64,000 bases of DNA, taken from NCBI GenBank assembly GCA_028583415.1, contig CM053269.1, forward strand, positions 72,143,412 to 72,207,411, written 5' to 3'. The notes under the pieces were generated by a model. That model was not told where the DNA came from, made no database searches, and saw only the letters and a list, made by a program, of their open reading frames with translations. Within the stretch, counting starts at the first letter, position 1, and every line of letters starts with the position of its first letter. This document shows, in pieces, positions 23,001-37,000 of this stretch. Origin of the DNA: Protea cynaroides (Eukaryota > Streptophyta > Magnoliopsida > Proteales > Proteaceae). The translations under genes were made by a program, and so were the position numbers.

Positions 23001-26000
23001 TAAAATTAAAAGGAAAAATATAAAAATGAAGGGTAAAACTGTATTTTAACAATTTTAGTGATTTCCGTCAGTTAACTGGACCTAGATGATGTTTCTGTAT
23101 TCTTATGGGTGTAGATGATGTTAACAATCTTTGATGGGGTGTAGATGAAATTTTTTCTTTCCTTAATTATAATAAGGCAAATTTTTTTTTTAATACAGTA
23201 AACAGATAGGGGAGTCTCCGAAGGTGTAATGTTTCTAAAATGGGATATTTTTGTACCACTGCAGTTGACCTAGTTCTAAGAACTGCTCCATTTTCCCAAA
23301 AGCTTGTGGTAGTCAATTCCTTAATATAAAAGGGGTAGTTCGGTACAACTTAGCTTATAACTTGGCAATTCTGTAGACCATTCATTTTTTATAAGTCCAT
23401 AATTTGGTCAATTAAGTTAGCTACACATCACAGAGCATGTTCCAATTTGGAATATACAAAAAATCTCAATTAATACTATTAGTCAGTCATATCCATGTTC
23501 ATTCGTAGAAAGCATTTAAGCAAAAAAGAATGTACTAGAATGTTTAATCAATCATACTCTTATTTAGTTGTTGGAGTGGGGAGTGAGAGAAAAGAAAAAG
23601 GTAAAAGAGAATGGGAGGGGAGAAAAAAGAACTTAAATAAAAGGTAAGCATACCATTTACTAAGTTCAGAATTAGTTCAACACTTGAATTTAGTGTTGGC
23701 TGTAAAAGAGGACCAATCACCATGCTCGGATTTATTGTAATCATGTCCATCCCTTTCTCTTTTGCAAATTTCCAGGCAGCCTCCTCAGCCAAGGTCTTCG
23801 AAACTATATACCCATTCTATAAGAGAACACGAAGCTCATTAGATATCCTGGACCAGTAAATTAGTAAATCCATTATTGCAGTAATATTTTCATTGTAAAC
23901 CTTTAGCTTAAAATACACTATTATTGAAAAACCTATAAAATAAATTTTCAAAACAAATGAAGTGGGATAGATGATTGAGAAGTCAAAGTAAGACATTCAC
24001 AGAACCAAGTCCAAAACCACAAGGACCTGAGTCTCTTTGCAAAACTCTGGATCTGAAAACCAAGTTTCATCAACTACCACATCTGGAGTTCGAGGTTTTC
24101 CATTGAATAGAACTGCTGCTACAGAGGATGTTAAAACCACTCTTTTAACAGATGGAGCTTTTGCACAGGATCCAAGAACATTAAGAGTGCCCTTTAATGC
24201 AGGATCAATTAATTCAGCCTGAAATGCATATAACAGAGAATGAACATGTATTAGAACAGTCATGAATGCATAATATGGGGATAGAGCATTTATACTTGTA
24301 AATCAAAAAGGTAGTCCATTAGGGAATGATTAAACTAAATGATGAATATCCTAAGACCTCAACTAGATTCATTTCCAACATTCCAGTGGTTATTCAGATG
24401 CTAGTACTTAATTCGACTTAACTCAACTCAGTCTTATATCAACTAAATGGGGTTGACTATATGGATGCCTTTCCTTAACTCAGCTCTATTCAAAGCCATA
24501 ATTGTTTTTAGTCTAAAGCTATGCATGTCTTTCTTAACCAATTCTTAAAAAATCATTTTAGGTCTACTATGGCTCTTTTAGCTCTTTCATTTAGAACTAA
24601 ATCACCCCTCTCTATCTGAGGATTCAAAGGCCTCCGTTGCATATGTCCATGCCACCTCATACTATTTTCTCACAACTTATCATGTAGTGGAGACAATTAT
24701 CTCTAATTTGTTCATTCCTTATTTTGTCTTCTCTCATTTTACCATTCCTCCATCTCAACATCCTCATTTCAGCTAAATTAAGTTTTTTTTTTGTATATTA
24801 TTTCTTTACTATCCAATGTTTAGCCCCATACATCATTGCTGATCATATAACTGTCCTATAAAATTGTTCTTTGTGTTTGAAGGAATACATCAATCAAACA
24901 GCACTCCAAACACACCCCTTTAATTCATCTACCCTATTCTAATTATTTGTGGAACATCGTCTTCTATTTATCCTTCTTCATCTTTGATTGAACTTATGTA
25001 TCTAAAATTTTCACTTTGGAGTATCTCCCTATCATCAATTTTAGAAGAAGCTACAACCATTATGGAGCCTGATTCTCTACTTGTAGTTAAAAATTTAATG
25101 CATAGATTAATTCCATGGTTAAACCTATAAGATTGGCTGTCTTTATCTCAATACCTGATTATTATTCAGTGAAGAGTGACACATTGTGTTGTCATCTCAA
25201 ACTGGATTGGTCCTTAGCTCGGTCAAATTTTCTGCAAAAGGAAGAGAGGACACCGCAGTGATGGTCGGGTGGAGACACCCTTTGGCCACTCCGATTCCTA
25301 AGTTAGTCTGATGGACAAGCAGTATGGGATAGGCAAGGAGGATTGTCCCTTTGAATTAAGGGGATTCGGTAACTCACTTGCTCTGAGTTCGGATGCTTGA
25401 GATTGTCTGTGTTTTTACCTGTATATGCTTTGTCCATTTATAGGTTGTTAGTGACTTGAATATGGGAGCTGGACATGTCTTTTATTGTGGCATAATGTCC
25501 TCCCCTTAAGCGTGATTTATGCCCATTGATTTGGAGATCAAGTGATCTTACGCTGAGTCACCGGATGGTAGGATCTCTATTTTAGGATTCTGTTGATCAC
25601 TCTATGGCGGATATCTGGGAGATCTTGATCTCTGCTCGATGAGTGGACCCCTCATACGTTACTATAGAGCTGGCATGTTGCGCTTGAACTTGTACGACAA
25701 GGTCTGTTTTTTAGAGAAATGACGAGATTACTACACTGGAGAGGCGTCGAGCCCCCTATGTTGCTAAGGTGTTGAGGCCTTCACATTGGTATGGTGTTGG
25801 AGCTTCTACTTTGGCGAGGCTCTGAAGCCCTTGTGATTGTGAGTCTCCGAGGCCCTTATGATGACGAGGCTCCGAGGCCCTCATGATAGCAAAGCTCCGA
25901 AGCTCTTCACTATTCTCATTGGTGATTCTGGTTCATCAAAGCTATTTTTGTCTCTTTCTTTTAAGGTTGGTTATGAGAACAAGGGCCTTCCCTCGAGGGC

Positions 26001-27989
26001 TTGGGCCCTAATGTACACTTGTCGAAACTTGATTGGGGGAAGACACATTCTCTAGTATCAGATGCCCCTTGCTTTTGCTTACTTCTCGAAGTTGGGGAGA
26101 GCCATATGCCCTTTCGTTCTTTGTCTGAGGCCTATGAGGCTGCCTCTTGAGAAACCGTAACGGTTGCTTTTTGAGCGGGATTTTTAAATTTTAAGTCTAG
26201 GTATTATGGGTCCCACCACTTACCTCATTTTTTGTCGATCATACTGTCCCGTCATAAACGTGTCTGATGGAGAGCAAGTAGGGTGCATCCACATGTAATT
26301 TTGCTTTTTTTATGTGACGGTTACAGCCATTTCATAGGTTTGTAGACCATTATGATCTACGTTCGGATTTTTATCCTATAAACTGTTCACTTCCTCTACC
26401 TTCTTCTTTTTACTTTCTTCTCTGAGTTCTCTGGTCTTTTACTGTTCCTTGTTCCCGTATTCTCTGCACAGTTCTTTATCGATCTTCATCACATCCAAGT
26501 AAGTGTGGTTAGGTCTTAGAATCCAACCAATAATGCAGAGACTAACCTTGAAGAGGAAGCCTCGAGCTCGGGTGTCACTAGGCGACACAACTAGGTTTCC
26601 ACTTCTGCCTCCATTCCCCTCATTATCCACCAAATCGGAATAGGTTGGAGAAATGAGGTTAGAAGAGCCCGGGCCATTTAAGCTACCCAAATACGGGCGG
26701 CAAACCTCGAGCCTCCACCATCTTTGATAGTCCCTTCTGGTACCAGCTTTGCTTCTAGTAGGATTGTGAGTCAAATGACTCAGTCCTACCTAGACGCCAT
26801 TAGAGAGCTTTACGGTGCCCTAAAGAATTTTTTTTTTCATGTTACCGGAGCCTGAGGACAGGATGTGTACCCCTCGCAACGATGCCATTGTTGTATATAA
26901 AGAGATGCTCCAGCTAGGGTTCCGACCCCCTTCGCCTTCTTTTTTAAGGAAAGCAACTCTCAGGAGGTAGGGAAGAAGGAAAGAAGTAGGGCAGGATCGT
27001 TTTTGAGTTATTGGACATCTACAGACTGGCCCCTCCACTTACACAAATCATTGCACATAACCATAATCAGAATATAAATAAATACAGAGGAAGTCTTAAT
27101 ATAAATGAACTAAGTATTTCTATTGATACTTAAAATAAAGGAAAATTGACACATACCACCCCTGTACTTTAACCCGATTCCAGTTACCTTAATAAGTTGT
27201 TGAACTAGACATTTACCACCCTTTAACTTACATCATATTCACGAACCAGTCCAGCCTTACGGTTTAACTTATTTATTCTCTTGAATATGGCCAAATTACC
27301 CTTTAGTGTGAGTTGAAAAATCTGAAATACCCTTCATCACTTTACCTTTGCTTTGCCTTTCTTTTATCGCTCAATTGTTCCTCATTTGATTTTTCGTCCC
27401 TACTGAAACAGAGAAGACCGAAAGAGAAGACGAAATCTCATGCTTCAATCTCATCTCCCTCGAAGATAAGAAATTTTACCAGGGAAGAACTTTCCAATGA
27501 TACGGAGAACGCTTCGCCCACGTTTGTCTCTTCCATGGACCTTGAAGATTTTCAATTTCTTCAGGTCCTACTCTTGATCCGATAGAGAAACGAAAATATT
27601 CATGACTGTAGGGATCTATCTATTTAATTACCAATCCATCTGTTTGGGAAAAAATGGGAAAAGAATCCGGTGAGTGGTATCCGAAAACAGGTGAGATGTA
27701 CTGGCATTTTCGAGGAGAGAGAGCAGTGATCAAAGGGAAAATGGTTTATGCCCTACTTTATATAGATCGGTTACTTGTTGGGGGTTGGGGTTTGTGGTCC
27801 GTTTGGACTTTGGAGGATCAGAGTAATGGCACTTATTAGGTTTGCTGGAAATTCAAAAACTATGGGGAAATTCCAGGGAATGTTTTGCAGCATCTCCTCT
27901 TTACAACGGTCTTCCACATTTTCACCTACAGAATTGTTGATGTAAGAGAAGATCGAAAGAGAAGACAATATCCTGAGAGGTTATTTCTA

Positions 27990-28027
<38 letters not shown>

Positions 28028-31000
28028 GGTTATTTTGGTCTTTTGGAATAAATTGTAATGGTGTTAGAGAGGGTAAAATTGTATATTTACCCTCTTAGTT
28101 TAAGAATGGTTGAACCAGGGGGTAACTCGTCCCGTTCAGCAACTTATTAAGGTAATTGGAATCGGATTAAAGTACAGGGGTGGTATGTGTCAATTACCCT
28201 AAAATAAATTATCCAATTATCTAAACACCAAAACGTAAATAAAACATCTTTACTTTGTTTATAAATCCAACTGAAATAAAATAACTAAATCAGTAATATC
28301 CTAGAGGTACACGCAATAAGGGCACTCGCATTAGCGTCATGTTCGTCCTCCCCTGCTTGCACATCCAAAGCAACAACACCTCCATACACTAGAGCATCCA
28401 TGTAGTCCTCTACAGTAAACTTGCATCAACATTTAAGAACATGTATATATACAAGGGTGAGCTCACAACTTAGCTCAGTAAAAAATCAGACAATGCAACA
28501 AGCAATATGCATGAATAACATTCACATTTGGTCTGGTATACTTGCACAGTGCTATGGTAAGGTTTGGCAGCCACCCCACCTCCATGCACGAGAGTGTGAG
28601 CACGCCCAACGGATCACACACCGCTGTCGCCCCACATCACTCACTTCTATATAGAGATAAAGCTAGAGTCTGGTGGGCAGGCTGCACCTTCATCCCATGT
28701 CCTCCTCTTAATATCCTCTACCGTACCAATACCTACATTTCTATTTAAAAAGACTTGTAAGTGGGTTCGTCACTAACCAATCCTATATGTCATCACAGTA
28801 GACCCTATCCCAGCATAGCTCCCTACGGCATAGAGATAGGGTTCTAGTCTGGTGGCCAGGCCAGAGACCACAATACCACGTTCTCCCCCTGACACTTACC
28901 CGCACCAAGCATGCTAAGACAACAGTGATACGAAAAGGTGCTAGTGTAAAGAATGATCCAAGACCCCAGGCCCTTCCCATTTCATACACCAATGTAAACA
29001 TTCACATGCCTAACACACAATCCTAGCATAACAAGTATGCATGAACAGATATAATAACTAAAAATAAAGATGACATGTGAATACGTACAAGCAATACTCC
29101 ATTGAAACAATAGTTATTACCATCGTTTTACGGTTAATAACTAATTAGGGTTTAAGTCTAATTCTCTTACCTGATGCTTAATTGTTAGCTTGCTCAGCAT
29201 CACAGAGTCCAATCTCATTATCACTAGGTCCTACACGATATTAAGGTTTGTTTTACGTTGGTTGAAAATCAATTGGGGTCGAAAACACCCCATACAGTGT
29301 ATACCGGTCGCAAGTACTCGTCGCGGCACTGTGGGGATGGTGCGACCAGTATAGTCGACTGGTCCCCCCTTGGACGATTCTCGAGAGATACCGGTTGCTG
29401 TACCGGTCGCATGTGGTGTGACCAGTATGGTCTACCAGTGTGCTCATGTGAGACCACTAATTTGGTGCTTTGTCTCCGTTGGTCTTTCAACTTTGTCTTC
29501 ATGGTTTCTCCTATGCATTCTAGACCTTAGCAATATATTAGGGTTTGTTTTATCTTCCATTCAAATCCTACGTTCTAAGAAACCTTGGTCTAGAATTCAA
29601 ATCTAAGGTTTATCAAACAATTAGGGTTTAATGGTGAATTAGGGTTTTAAATCAATACCTAACCTCGCATGGTATTGATCATTCATCAACAACAATTAAC
29701 CTAGAGAAAAGTATAGGCACTTACCGTTGGTTCGCTAACTATGGTGTTCTTCGTCCAACAAAATCTCTTCTTCCACCTTTCACAACTCTTTTCTCCTCTT
29801 CAGATCTCCTTCTCCTTTCTAAGGTTTGTGAGAATCAATCAAAGAGGTTTAAGGAGGTTTAGGACTCCTTATATAGGCTAGGATGGAGTTTAGGAAAGTT
29901 TTCTATGTTAGGAAAGTCTCTATGAATGAGATTTGGCAAGCGAAACCCACAGAGATCTGTTTTCGGATCTAACTAGTTTGCGTGCGCAAGCATACCGGTC
30001 AACTGGTATATTGACTGGTATCATGAGACCGGCATAAAATTATCATCAGTTTTGGTCTGATTTCACACCTAATTGTCATCCGCTCTTCTCGTCTGGTCCG
30101 ATTATGATTGGAAGACCTATCACGACATGAAATAGAGGTTTAGATTGGGTTCATGGACTGCAGGTCTTACAGGATGGCTGGTATTACTTTTAGTGTCAGA
30201 TTGACTCGTCTTATGCCTCGGCCAAAGACGTCATCACCTCGCACCATAACTAGAAATACAACTTCTTTTTTGTTTCCTAGACTCTATTCCCCAAGGATAC
30301 TTGGCCTTGCAACCGTTGGTCCAATTCATCATGTCTATGGTCAATACTGTCCCTATAATTGACTAGGATCTAAATGATTGCGTTGAAACGATTTGCGCCG
30401 TCCTACCCCATCTCTGGGGCAGTTAACTGACCTCGAGTTCCTTCAGAACACTGGGCTGGGTAAGCCCCATTTTTTTTTACTAACTTCATCTTCTTTGGTT
30501 ACTCGAAACCTGACCTCTCTTTTTTGGTTGACAGTGGACATCGGATTGGAAGATCTCGCTATAGCTCTTATGGCCGAGAGCCTACCATAGACGTCGAGCA
30601 CTCACAATGCCCAAGTTTTCAAGGGGTCTCTAGCACATCTGACCAAGCTCGTCAATCCCCCTGAGGTGGCTGGAGTCCCATCTCCTGTTGATCTTCTTTC
30701 TCCTGAGCGAGAGGCTACTACAGGAGAAGGCAATGTCGAGGTGTCGAAGGCTGAGGGGGAGGAAGGCGCAGAGCTTTGGCCTCGTAAAAAGAGGAAACAT
30801 CACCATGGTGAAAAGTCTGAAAGGAAGAAGAAGAAGAAGAAGAGATCCTCCAAGGCTAAAGCAGAGCCTCGAGGTACATCCTTAAACCCTATCTTTCTTG
30901 GCACTTGTTTCTACCTTGCTATTTTGTCTTAACTTTCTTTTCCTTGCTTAGATGTTGACTGCTCCCAGGACCCAGTTGGGGTATTTATCCATCCTAAGAA

Positions 31001-34000
31001 AATGGAGGATGACGTCACTCCCTTTGTGCCTGAAGTCAACCTCTTGACTCTTCAATTGGCCCTGCGGGCCCCTGTTGCAGCGGAGGAGCTCATCTGTGCT
31101 ATGAAACTCCCAGTTGACGAGCTCAACTATGATAAGATGTCGCTCAGCGAGGCTTTCCAGCAGCACAAGGCATGCCATTACATTGAGGTAACAATTTTGT
31201 CATTGTTTTCTGTCCTTAGCAATTTTCTATGTTGTGACTCACTTTCTGATTGCAGACCAGTCACTTCCTGATCCGAGCTCGAGTTGCTGTGGTGGATCTC
31301 AAGGCTAGGCTTGGCGTGGCTCATCAGCAGATATCTGACGTGGAGACTCATTGTGACTGGGCTGATGCCTTTGCTAAAGAATGCCAAGTGGATATGTTGA
31401 AGTTTCAAGGCCAAGCCAAGGATATTGAAGAGGAGATAAAAAAAGATTAAGGAGGACCTTGCAGAGGCCGAGGCTGAAAAGACCACACTTCGGTAGGAGA
31501 CAGATGATGCTGATGAGAAAGTTGTCGAAGATTGGAGGCGTACGAGGGTTTGAAGGAGACTCGAGTACGTCTCGAGGAGGAGGTCCGAAGTGCCAAGATC
31601 ACCGTCGTAGCCACGGAGAAGATTGTTGAAGATGAGCGAGCCGCTCATAGTGCTGCCTTGGCAAAGCTCGAGGCTGTCTCTGAGGTTTGGGTCTAGGAGA
31701 CGAGGAAGAAAGCTGTAGAGGACTTCAAATCTGTGGTCGAGTACAAGAAGACGGTGACGGAGTCCCTCCTGAAGCTAGTAATGCCGATGCTGACTGAGAT
31801 CCGGGATTTCGTCTGGGCTAGCTATCCTCAGCTTGACCTCTTGCTAGTGGGTGCCTTCAAGAAACTCCTTGTATATGCTGCGTCTCCAAGGGCGTCCCCT
31901 CTTCTGGATCTGCCTTCACCTACTAGCCAGCCATCTTTCGTACCCCTGCAGGTTGGCCTCGAAGACTAGTCTGCTTCCCTTACTCTTGCTTCAACTTCCC
32001 AAGTTAGTCAAGTTGAAAGTACTCCTCACACTGATCAGCAAGTCCCCCCCCCCCCCTCAGTCGAGTCGTGATGCCAAGAGGATGTTTCAGAGATAGTTCT
32101 TTTTTCTTCTTTTTTTTTCTTTTTTTGAAGATGTAACTGTTTTGCTGTTGATATAACTATTTGCACATACTATCTTTTTTTTTTATGAATGAGCAAAACT
32201 TTTTTTTTCTTTTCTCCACCTTCTTTACTTGTGATTCTTCGATGTAGTTTTTTATCCCTCCGTGCTTGGGCGCCTCGACTGTCTCTTTGGTGCTGAAGCT
32301 AATTTTTTTTATCTCTTAGGATAATTATCCACCCTCCGAGCTTCGAGGCCATTGGGGTAGCCGAGGGTGTCGAAGATAATCCTTCGTAACTGAGGTTCTT
32401 GTCAATGGAGTCAACCCTCCATGCTTCGGCGCCTTAACTGTGTCTTTGGTGCTAAAGCCCATTTTTTTATCCCTTAGGATAATTATCCACCCTCCGAGCT
32501 TCGAGGCCTTTGGGGCAACTAAGGATATCAAAGATAATCCTTCGTAATTGAGATTCTTGTCGATGGAGTCAACCCTCCATGCTTCAGCACCTCGGCTATA
32601 TCTTCGGTGGTAAAGCCAAAATTTATCCCTTAGGATAATTATCCACCCTTTGAGCTCCGAGGCCCTTGGGTAGCTGAGGGTATCAAAGATAGTCCTTTCA
32701 AATTGAGGTTCTCATCAATGGAGTCGAACCTCCGTGCTTTAGTGCATCGACTGTGTCTTTAGTGCTAAAGCCAATCTTTACATTAAGAAAAACTTTGGGA
32801 CAGCCTCGCCATCCATCCTTTGAAGGTGGTATGCCCCTATTCTTGTTGTCTTGACCACTTTGTATGGTTCTTCCCAATTTGGAGCCATCTTCCTTTGTTT
32901 TGTGGGTTTCAAGTCTAAGGCCTTCCTTAAAACTAGGTCACCTACTTGGAATAGTTTCTCCTTCACTTTCTTATTGTAGTGGCTAGCTACTCGAGTTTGG
33001 TACGCGACATTCTTCAGGTGCGCTACTTCCCTTACTTCCTTTAGGATGTCGAGGCCTACTAGCATATTTTTTCTATTTGCCTCTTCATCAAAGTTAGCTG
33101 TTTAGAATGATCTATGGACAACCTTGACAGGTATGACTGCTTCTGCCCCATGGCTAAGTATGAAGGGTGTTTCCCCCGTTGGTATTCAATTAATTGTTCT
33201 GTAGGACTAGACGATGCTGGGAAGTTCTTCCACCCATCTCTTCTTTTTTTTTTTTCCATCAACCTATCTTTCAGTCCACTTAGTATTTTTTTATTTATCA
33301 CCTCTTCTTGTGCGATTCTCTTTTTCAATCCTTTGAGGATAGTCTTGTTGGTGACCTCGACTTGGCCATTTGCCTCGGGATGATGCACCGAGGTGAAATA
33401 TTGGGCTATCTTGTAATGTTTGCAGAAGCCACAAAATTTGTTTGAATCAAACTATTTTTCATTGTCTGTAACCACCACCTGTGGTATCCTGTTTCGATAG
33501 ACCATAGAATGTTTGAGGAATTCAGTCACCTTCGAGGTTGTAATTTTGGGCATCGGCTCCACCTCTATCTATTTAGTGAAGTAGTCGATGGCTACAATCA
33601 AAAATTTATTCAGCCTCGGCCTTGTGGGGAACAGCCCCAAGATAGCCATCCCCATAAGGCAAAGGGGATTGGGCTCGCGATTAGCTGCAGTGACATGGCT
33701 GGCTATCACTGGATCTTGGCATGTCTCTGGCATTGTATACACTTCTTCACATTTTTCTCGCATTGCTTTACAATGTCGGGGAAATAATAACCCTACCTAA
33801 TTAACTTTTAAGCTAGTATCTGACCTGCCTGGTGGCTACTACAGAATCCCTCATGCATGTCCTCAATAGCTCCTTCAACTTTGGGCAGTCGCAGGCATCT
33901 TTGGAGAGGTAGAGAAAATGATTTCTTATATAGAACACCTTCATATACAATGTACCACTTTGAGCTTGTTTGTATATTTCTAGCCTTTTTGCGGTCATTT

Positions 34001-37000
34001 AGGAGTATTCCATTTTTCAAGAAGTCTACAATCAGTCCATCCAGCATGGCTCATTTGCAAGCATATTGATTTTGACCTCCTGGGTAATGCTTGGTTTGTT
34101 TAGCCAACTCAGGTATATTGAGTTATCAACAAACAACACATCTTTACTTAGGACCATAGATACTTCATCCGCTTCAGTGTTGTTCTCTCTATCGATGCTT
34201 CGAATTTCAAAGTTTTAGAAGGTCGACGTTAATTCTCTGACCTTTCTGAGTTATGCCTGCATCTTTGTGACCTTTGCCTCATAGTCTCGCATCACCTGTT
34301 TGACTACAACTTGGGAATCACTGTGAACGGTGATGGGGGTAACCATAAGGTATTTCACCAATTGAAACCCATCAATCAGTGCCTCGTATTCAGTCTCGTT
34401 GTTGATGACCGCAAAACTAAATTTTATTAAGTTCCTGATTTTGAAGCCTTCTGGGTTGATTAACACTACTCCTGCCCTGCCTGATGCTTGTTGGTTGCTC
34501 CATCAACAAACAACGTCTAAGGTGGTGAGGTTGGTTCTAGAGTAGCGGTCGGTGGTCGTATTTGTATGACCGTATTAGAGTCGTCTAGATCATTTACCAT
34601 TGTGTTTTCAATCAAGAAATCAGCCAAGGCTTGGGCCTTAATAGCTGTTCTTGGCTTGTAGTAGAGGTCAAATTGCCTGAGCTCTACGGCCCAGTTGATC
34701 ATCCTTCCTGACATATCGTTTCTCATGAGGATCTTCTTTAAGGACTTCATTGTCGGAACCTTGATTGTATGGACCTAAAAATAGGGTCTCAACTTCCTTG
34801 CAGCAGTTACCAATGTCGGAGCATGCTTCTCTATGGCTTGGTACCGTGTTTCTGCGTCCAGTAGTATTTTACTCACATAGTATATTGGTCGTATCTTTTT
34901 GACCTCTTTGACCAAACCGCACTGATTGCCACTGGCGACAACCAAATAAAGCTGGAGTTAATCCCCTGTTTTGGGTTTGACTAATACTGGCAGGGTCAAC
35001 AGGTATTTTCCCAACTCCCTGAATGCATGTTGGCATTCTGGAGTCCATTCGAACTTTTTGTTTCCTTTAAGTGTTTGGAATAATGGCATACATCGATTTA
35101 CCGACCTTGACATGAAGCGTTTGAGGGCCTCGATCCTCCCTGTCAGTTCCTGCACTTATTTTATATTTTTGGGTGGCTTCATGTCTTGTATAGCCTCTAT
35201 CTTCGCAGGGTTGGCCTCTATCCCTCATTGAGATACCATGAATCCGAGGAATTTTTCAAACTGTACCCCAAAAGCGTATTTGATTAGATTTTGCTTTGTA
35301 TTGTTCTTCCAGAATACTTAGAAGGCCTCGCGGAGGTCGTTAATGTGTATCCTTGCCTTCAGGCTCTTCACTAAGAAGTCATCAACATACACTTCCATAT
35401 TTCTTCCTATTTAATTTTTGAAGACCTTGTTCACCAGACGCTGGTAAGTAGCTCTCGCATTTTTCAAGCCGAAAGACATAACTTTGTAAAAGTATGTCCC
35501 TTGGCTAGTGATGAAGCTTATGCTTTCTTCATCTTCCTTACTCATGGGGATTTGATTATATCTGAAGTAAGCATCCATGAATGAAAGTAATTCATGTCCC
35601 GTTGTGGCATCTATCAATTGGTCTATCCAAGGCAAGGGGTAGCTATCTTTCGGGCATACTTTATTGAGGTCAGTGTAATCAATACATTTCCTCCATCTAT
35701 CCCCTAGTTTTGGTACCATTGCAACATTAGACAGTCATTCGGGATATTTTACTTCCCTAATAAACCCAGGTTGAAGGAGTTTTTCAACCTCCTTGTTTAT
35801 TATTTCCTGTCTGTCTAGTGCAAAGCTCCTTTTTTTCTACCTTATAGGACGATGCTGAGGGTCGATTGCCACATGATGGTCTATGAGGCTTCGGTCCACT
35901 CTAGGCATATCCACTGTCGACCATGCAAACACATCTGTATTCTCCCTGATAAAGGAAATGAGCTCGTCTCGCATTTTTCCTTGCATAGTGATACCAATCT
36001 GGAAAGTGTGTTTAGGTTGAGCCTCCGAAAGGGGAATCTAGATCAACCCTTCTACTGGGGTTCCTCGGTGGGGAGTTCCTTTTTCAAGATCTAGGTTGTC
36101 CCTCAAATCCTCCAATATGATGGACTGGACCGAGGCCTTCCCTTTCTTCTTTGAGCTTTTGGTGATTTCATTGCCCTCGGTGGGATCCAAGGTTCCTAGC
36201 ACTCTTCCTAATTTAATGTCATAGCATTGCCTTGAGATTCTTTGGTTCCCTCGGCACTCCCCAGTCCCATGATCAGCGGGAAACTTGATGACTTGGTAGT
36301 AAGTTGACAAACAACTCTTGAGATGGTGCAGAGAGGGTCGTCCGAGGACCACGTTGCAATTGGCTCGGAGGTCGACTACCAGAAATTCGACATTTATGAC
36401 CCTCCGAGCTAGCTTTTTTCCAATCATGAAAGGTAGGCGAATCCCCTTTTCAAGGAGACCGAATCCCTTGTGAAGCCTGTCAATATGTAAACTGCAGGTC
36501 CCAAAATTTCATCAGTGAAATTCATCCTCTAAAATGTGTTATAGTAGAGGATGTCGGTTGCGCTTCTAGTGTCCACCATTATCTGACTAACATCAAAATC
36601 TGCTATGACTACAGTGATTACCAGAGCATCCTCATGGGGTGACACGACATTTACTAAGTCGTCATCATTGAAGATTAGAATATCCTCCATCCTTGACTTT
36701 TTTGGAGTGAATTTTACATCATTAAGCTCCCTAGCATAGGCTTTTGTCGATCTAGCCAAGGTGTTAGCTACTGCTGACCCTCAGTAATCACATATGTCTC
36801 TGGTATGACCAGCTGTACCTTTCCAACTAGTTGGACGAGGTCCAAAGCATTGACGTGGTCAGGGAGTCCGATCTCAATCCTAGGGAAGTCTAGCGGGTAC
36901 CGCTTCTCCCAAAATTCTAGTAATGCTTTGGCTTTGGTCCCTCCTCATCCATAGGCAGGCTCGATAGGCATCTGCTCATCATAGCACTGGACCCACAGGC

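Larger units (their letters stand above)
21994..23157. mobile_element. Pack-MULE in intron 4, with captured host gene pieces
   Basis: 1164 bp with near-perfect inverted ends (GAAAAAATTTCATCTACACC and on for at least 30 bases) and a perfect 9-bp duplication TTTCCTTAA (21985-21993, 23158-23166). The second CCR-like gene has the same intron with a single TTTCCTTAA at 61019-61027, a clean empty site. There is no transposase. Instead the body holds an XLG-gene fragment (- strand) and a reticulon-gene fragment (+ strand). A 50-base segment (CAACATCCTGCTAAGAACC...) is present twice, at 22522-22566 and 22637-22681, between the two pieces. Confidence 0.93.
26532..32096 (+). pseudogene. Antisense spliced ORF (aORF) of the Tat element
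   Basis: It runs opposite to pol. A TATA box (26377-26382) precedes an ATG at 26532 (MQRLTLKRKPRARVS). Degenerate frames then give NDAIVVYKEMLQLGFRPPSP, like the gag-like/plant-mobile proteins often annotated as 'putative plant transposon protein'. After an inserted 3.1-kb block, exons 30151-30459, 30535-30873, 30952-31187 and 31256-about 32091 join at GT-AG sites. The last three joins keep frame: KAEPRG|DVDCSQD and HYIE|TSHFLIR. The product has a Lys-rich, NLS-like stretch (KKRKHHHGEKSERKKKKKK) then a long heptad-rich coiled-coil region. Stops and frameshifts (for example at 31449) mean it is dead. Function unknown. Confidence 0.7.

Noticed and set aside
25735..25905. Possible CRISPR-like array
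   Set aside because: The GAGGCTCCGAGGCCC units are a degenerate minisatellite inside an LTR, without unique spacers, in a plant genome.
29253..29606. Overlapping ORFs on both strands
   Set aside because: They lie over short ACCGGTCGCA/ACCAGTATGGTC subrepeats and show no recognisable domain.
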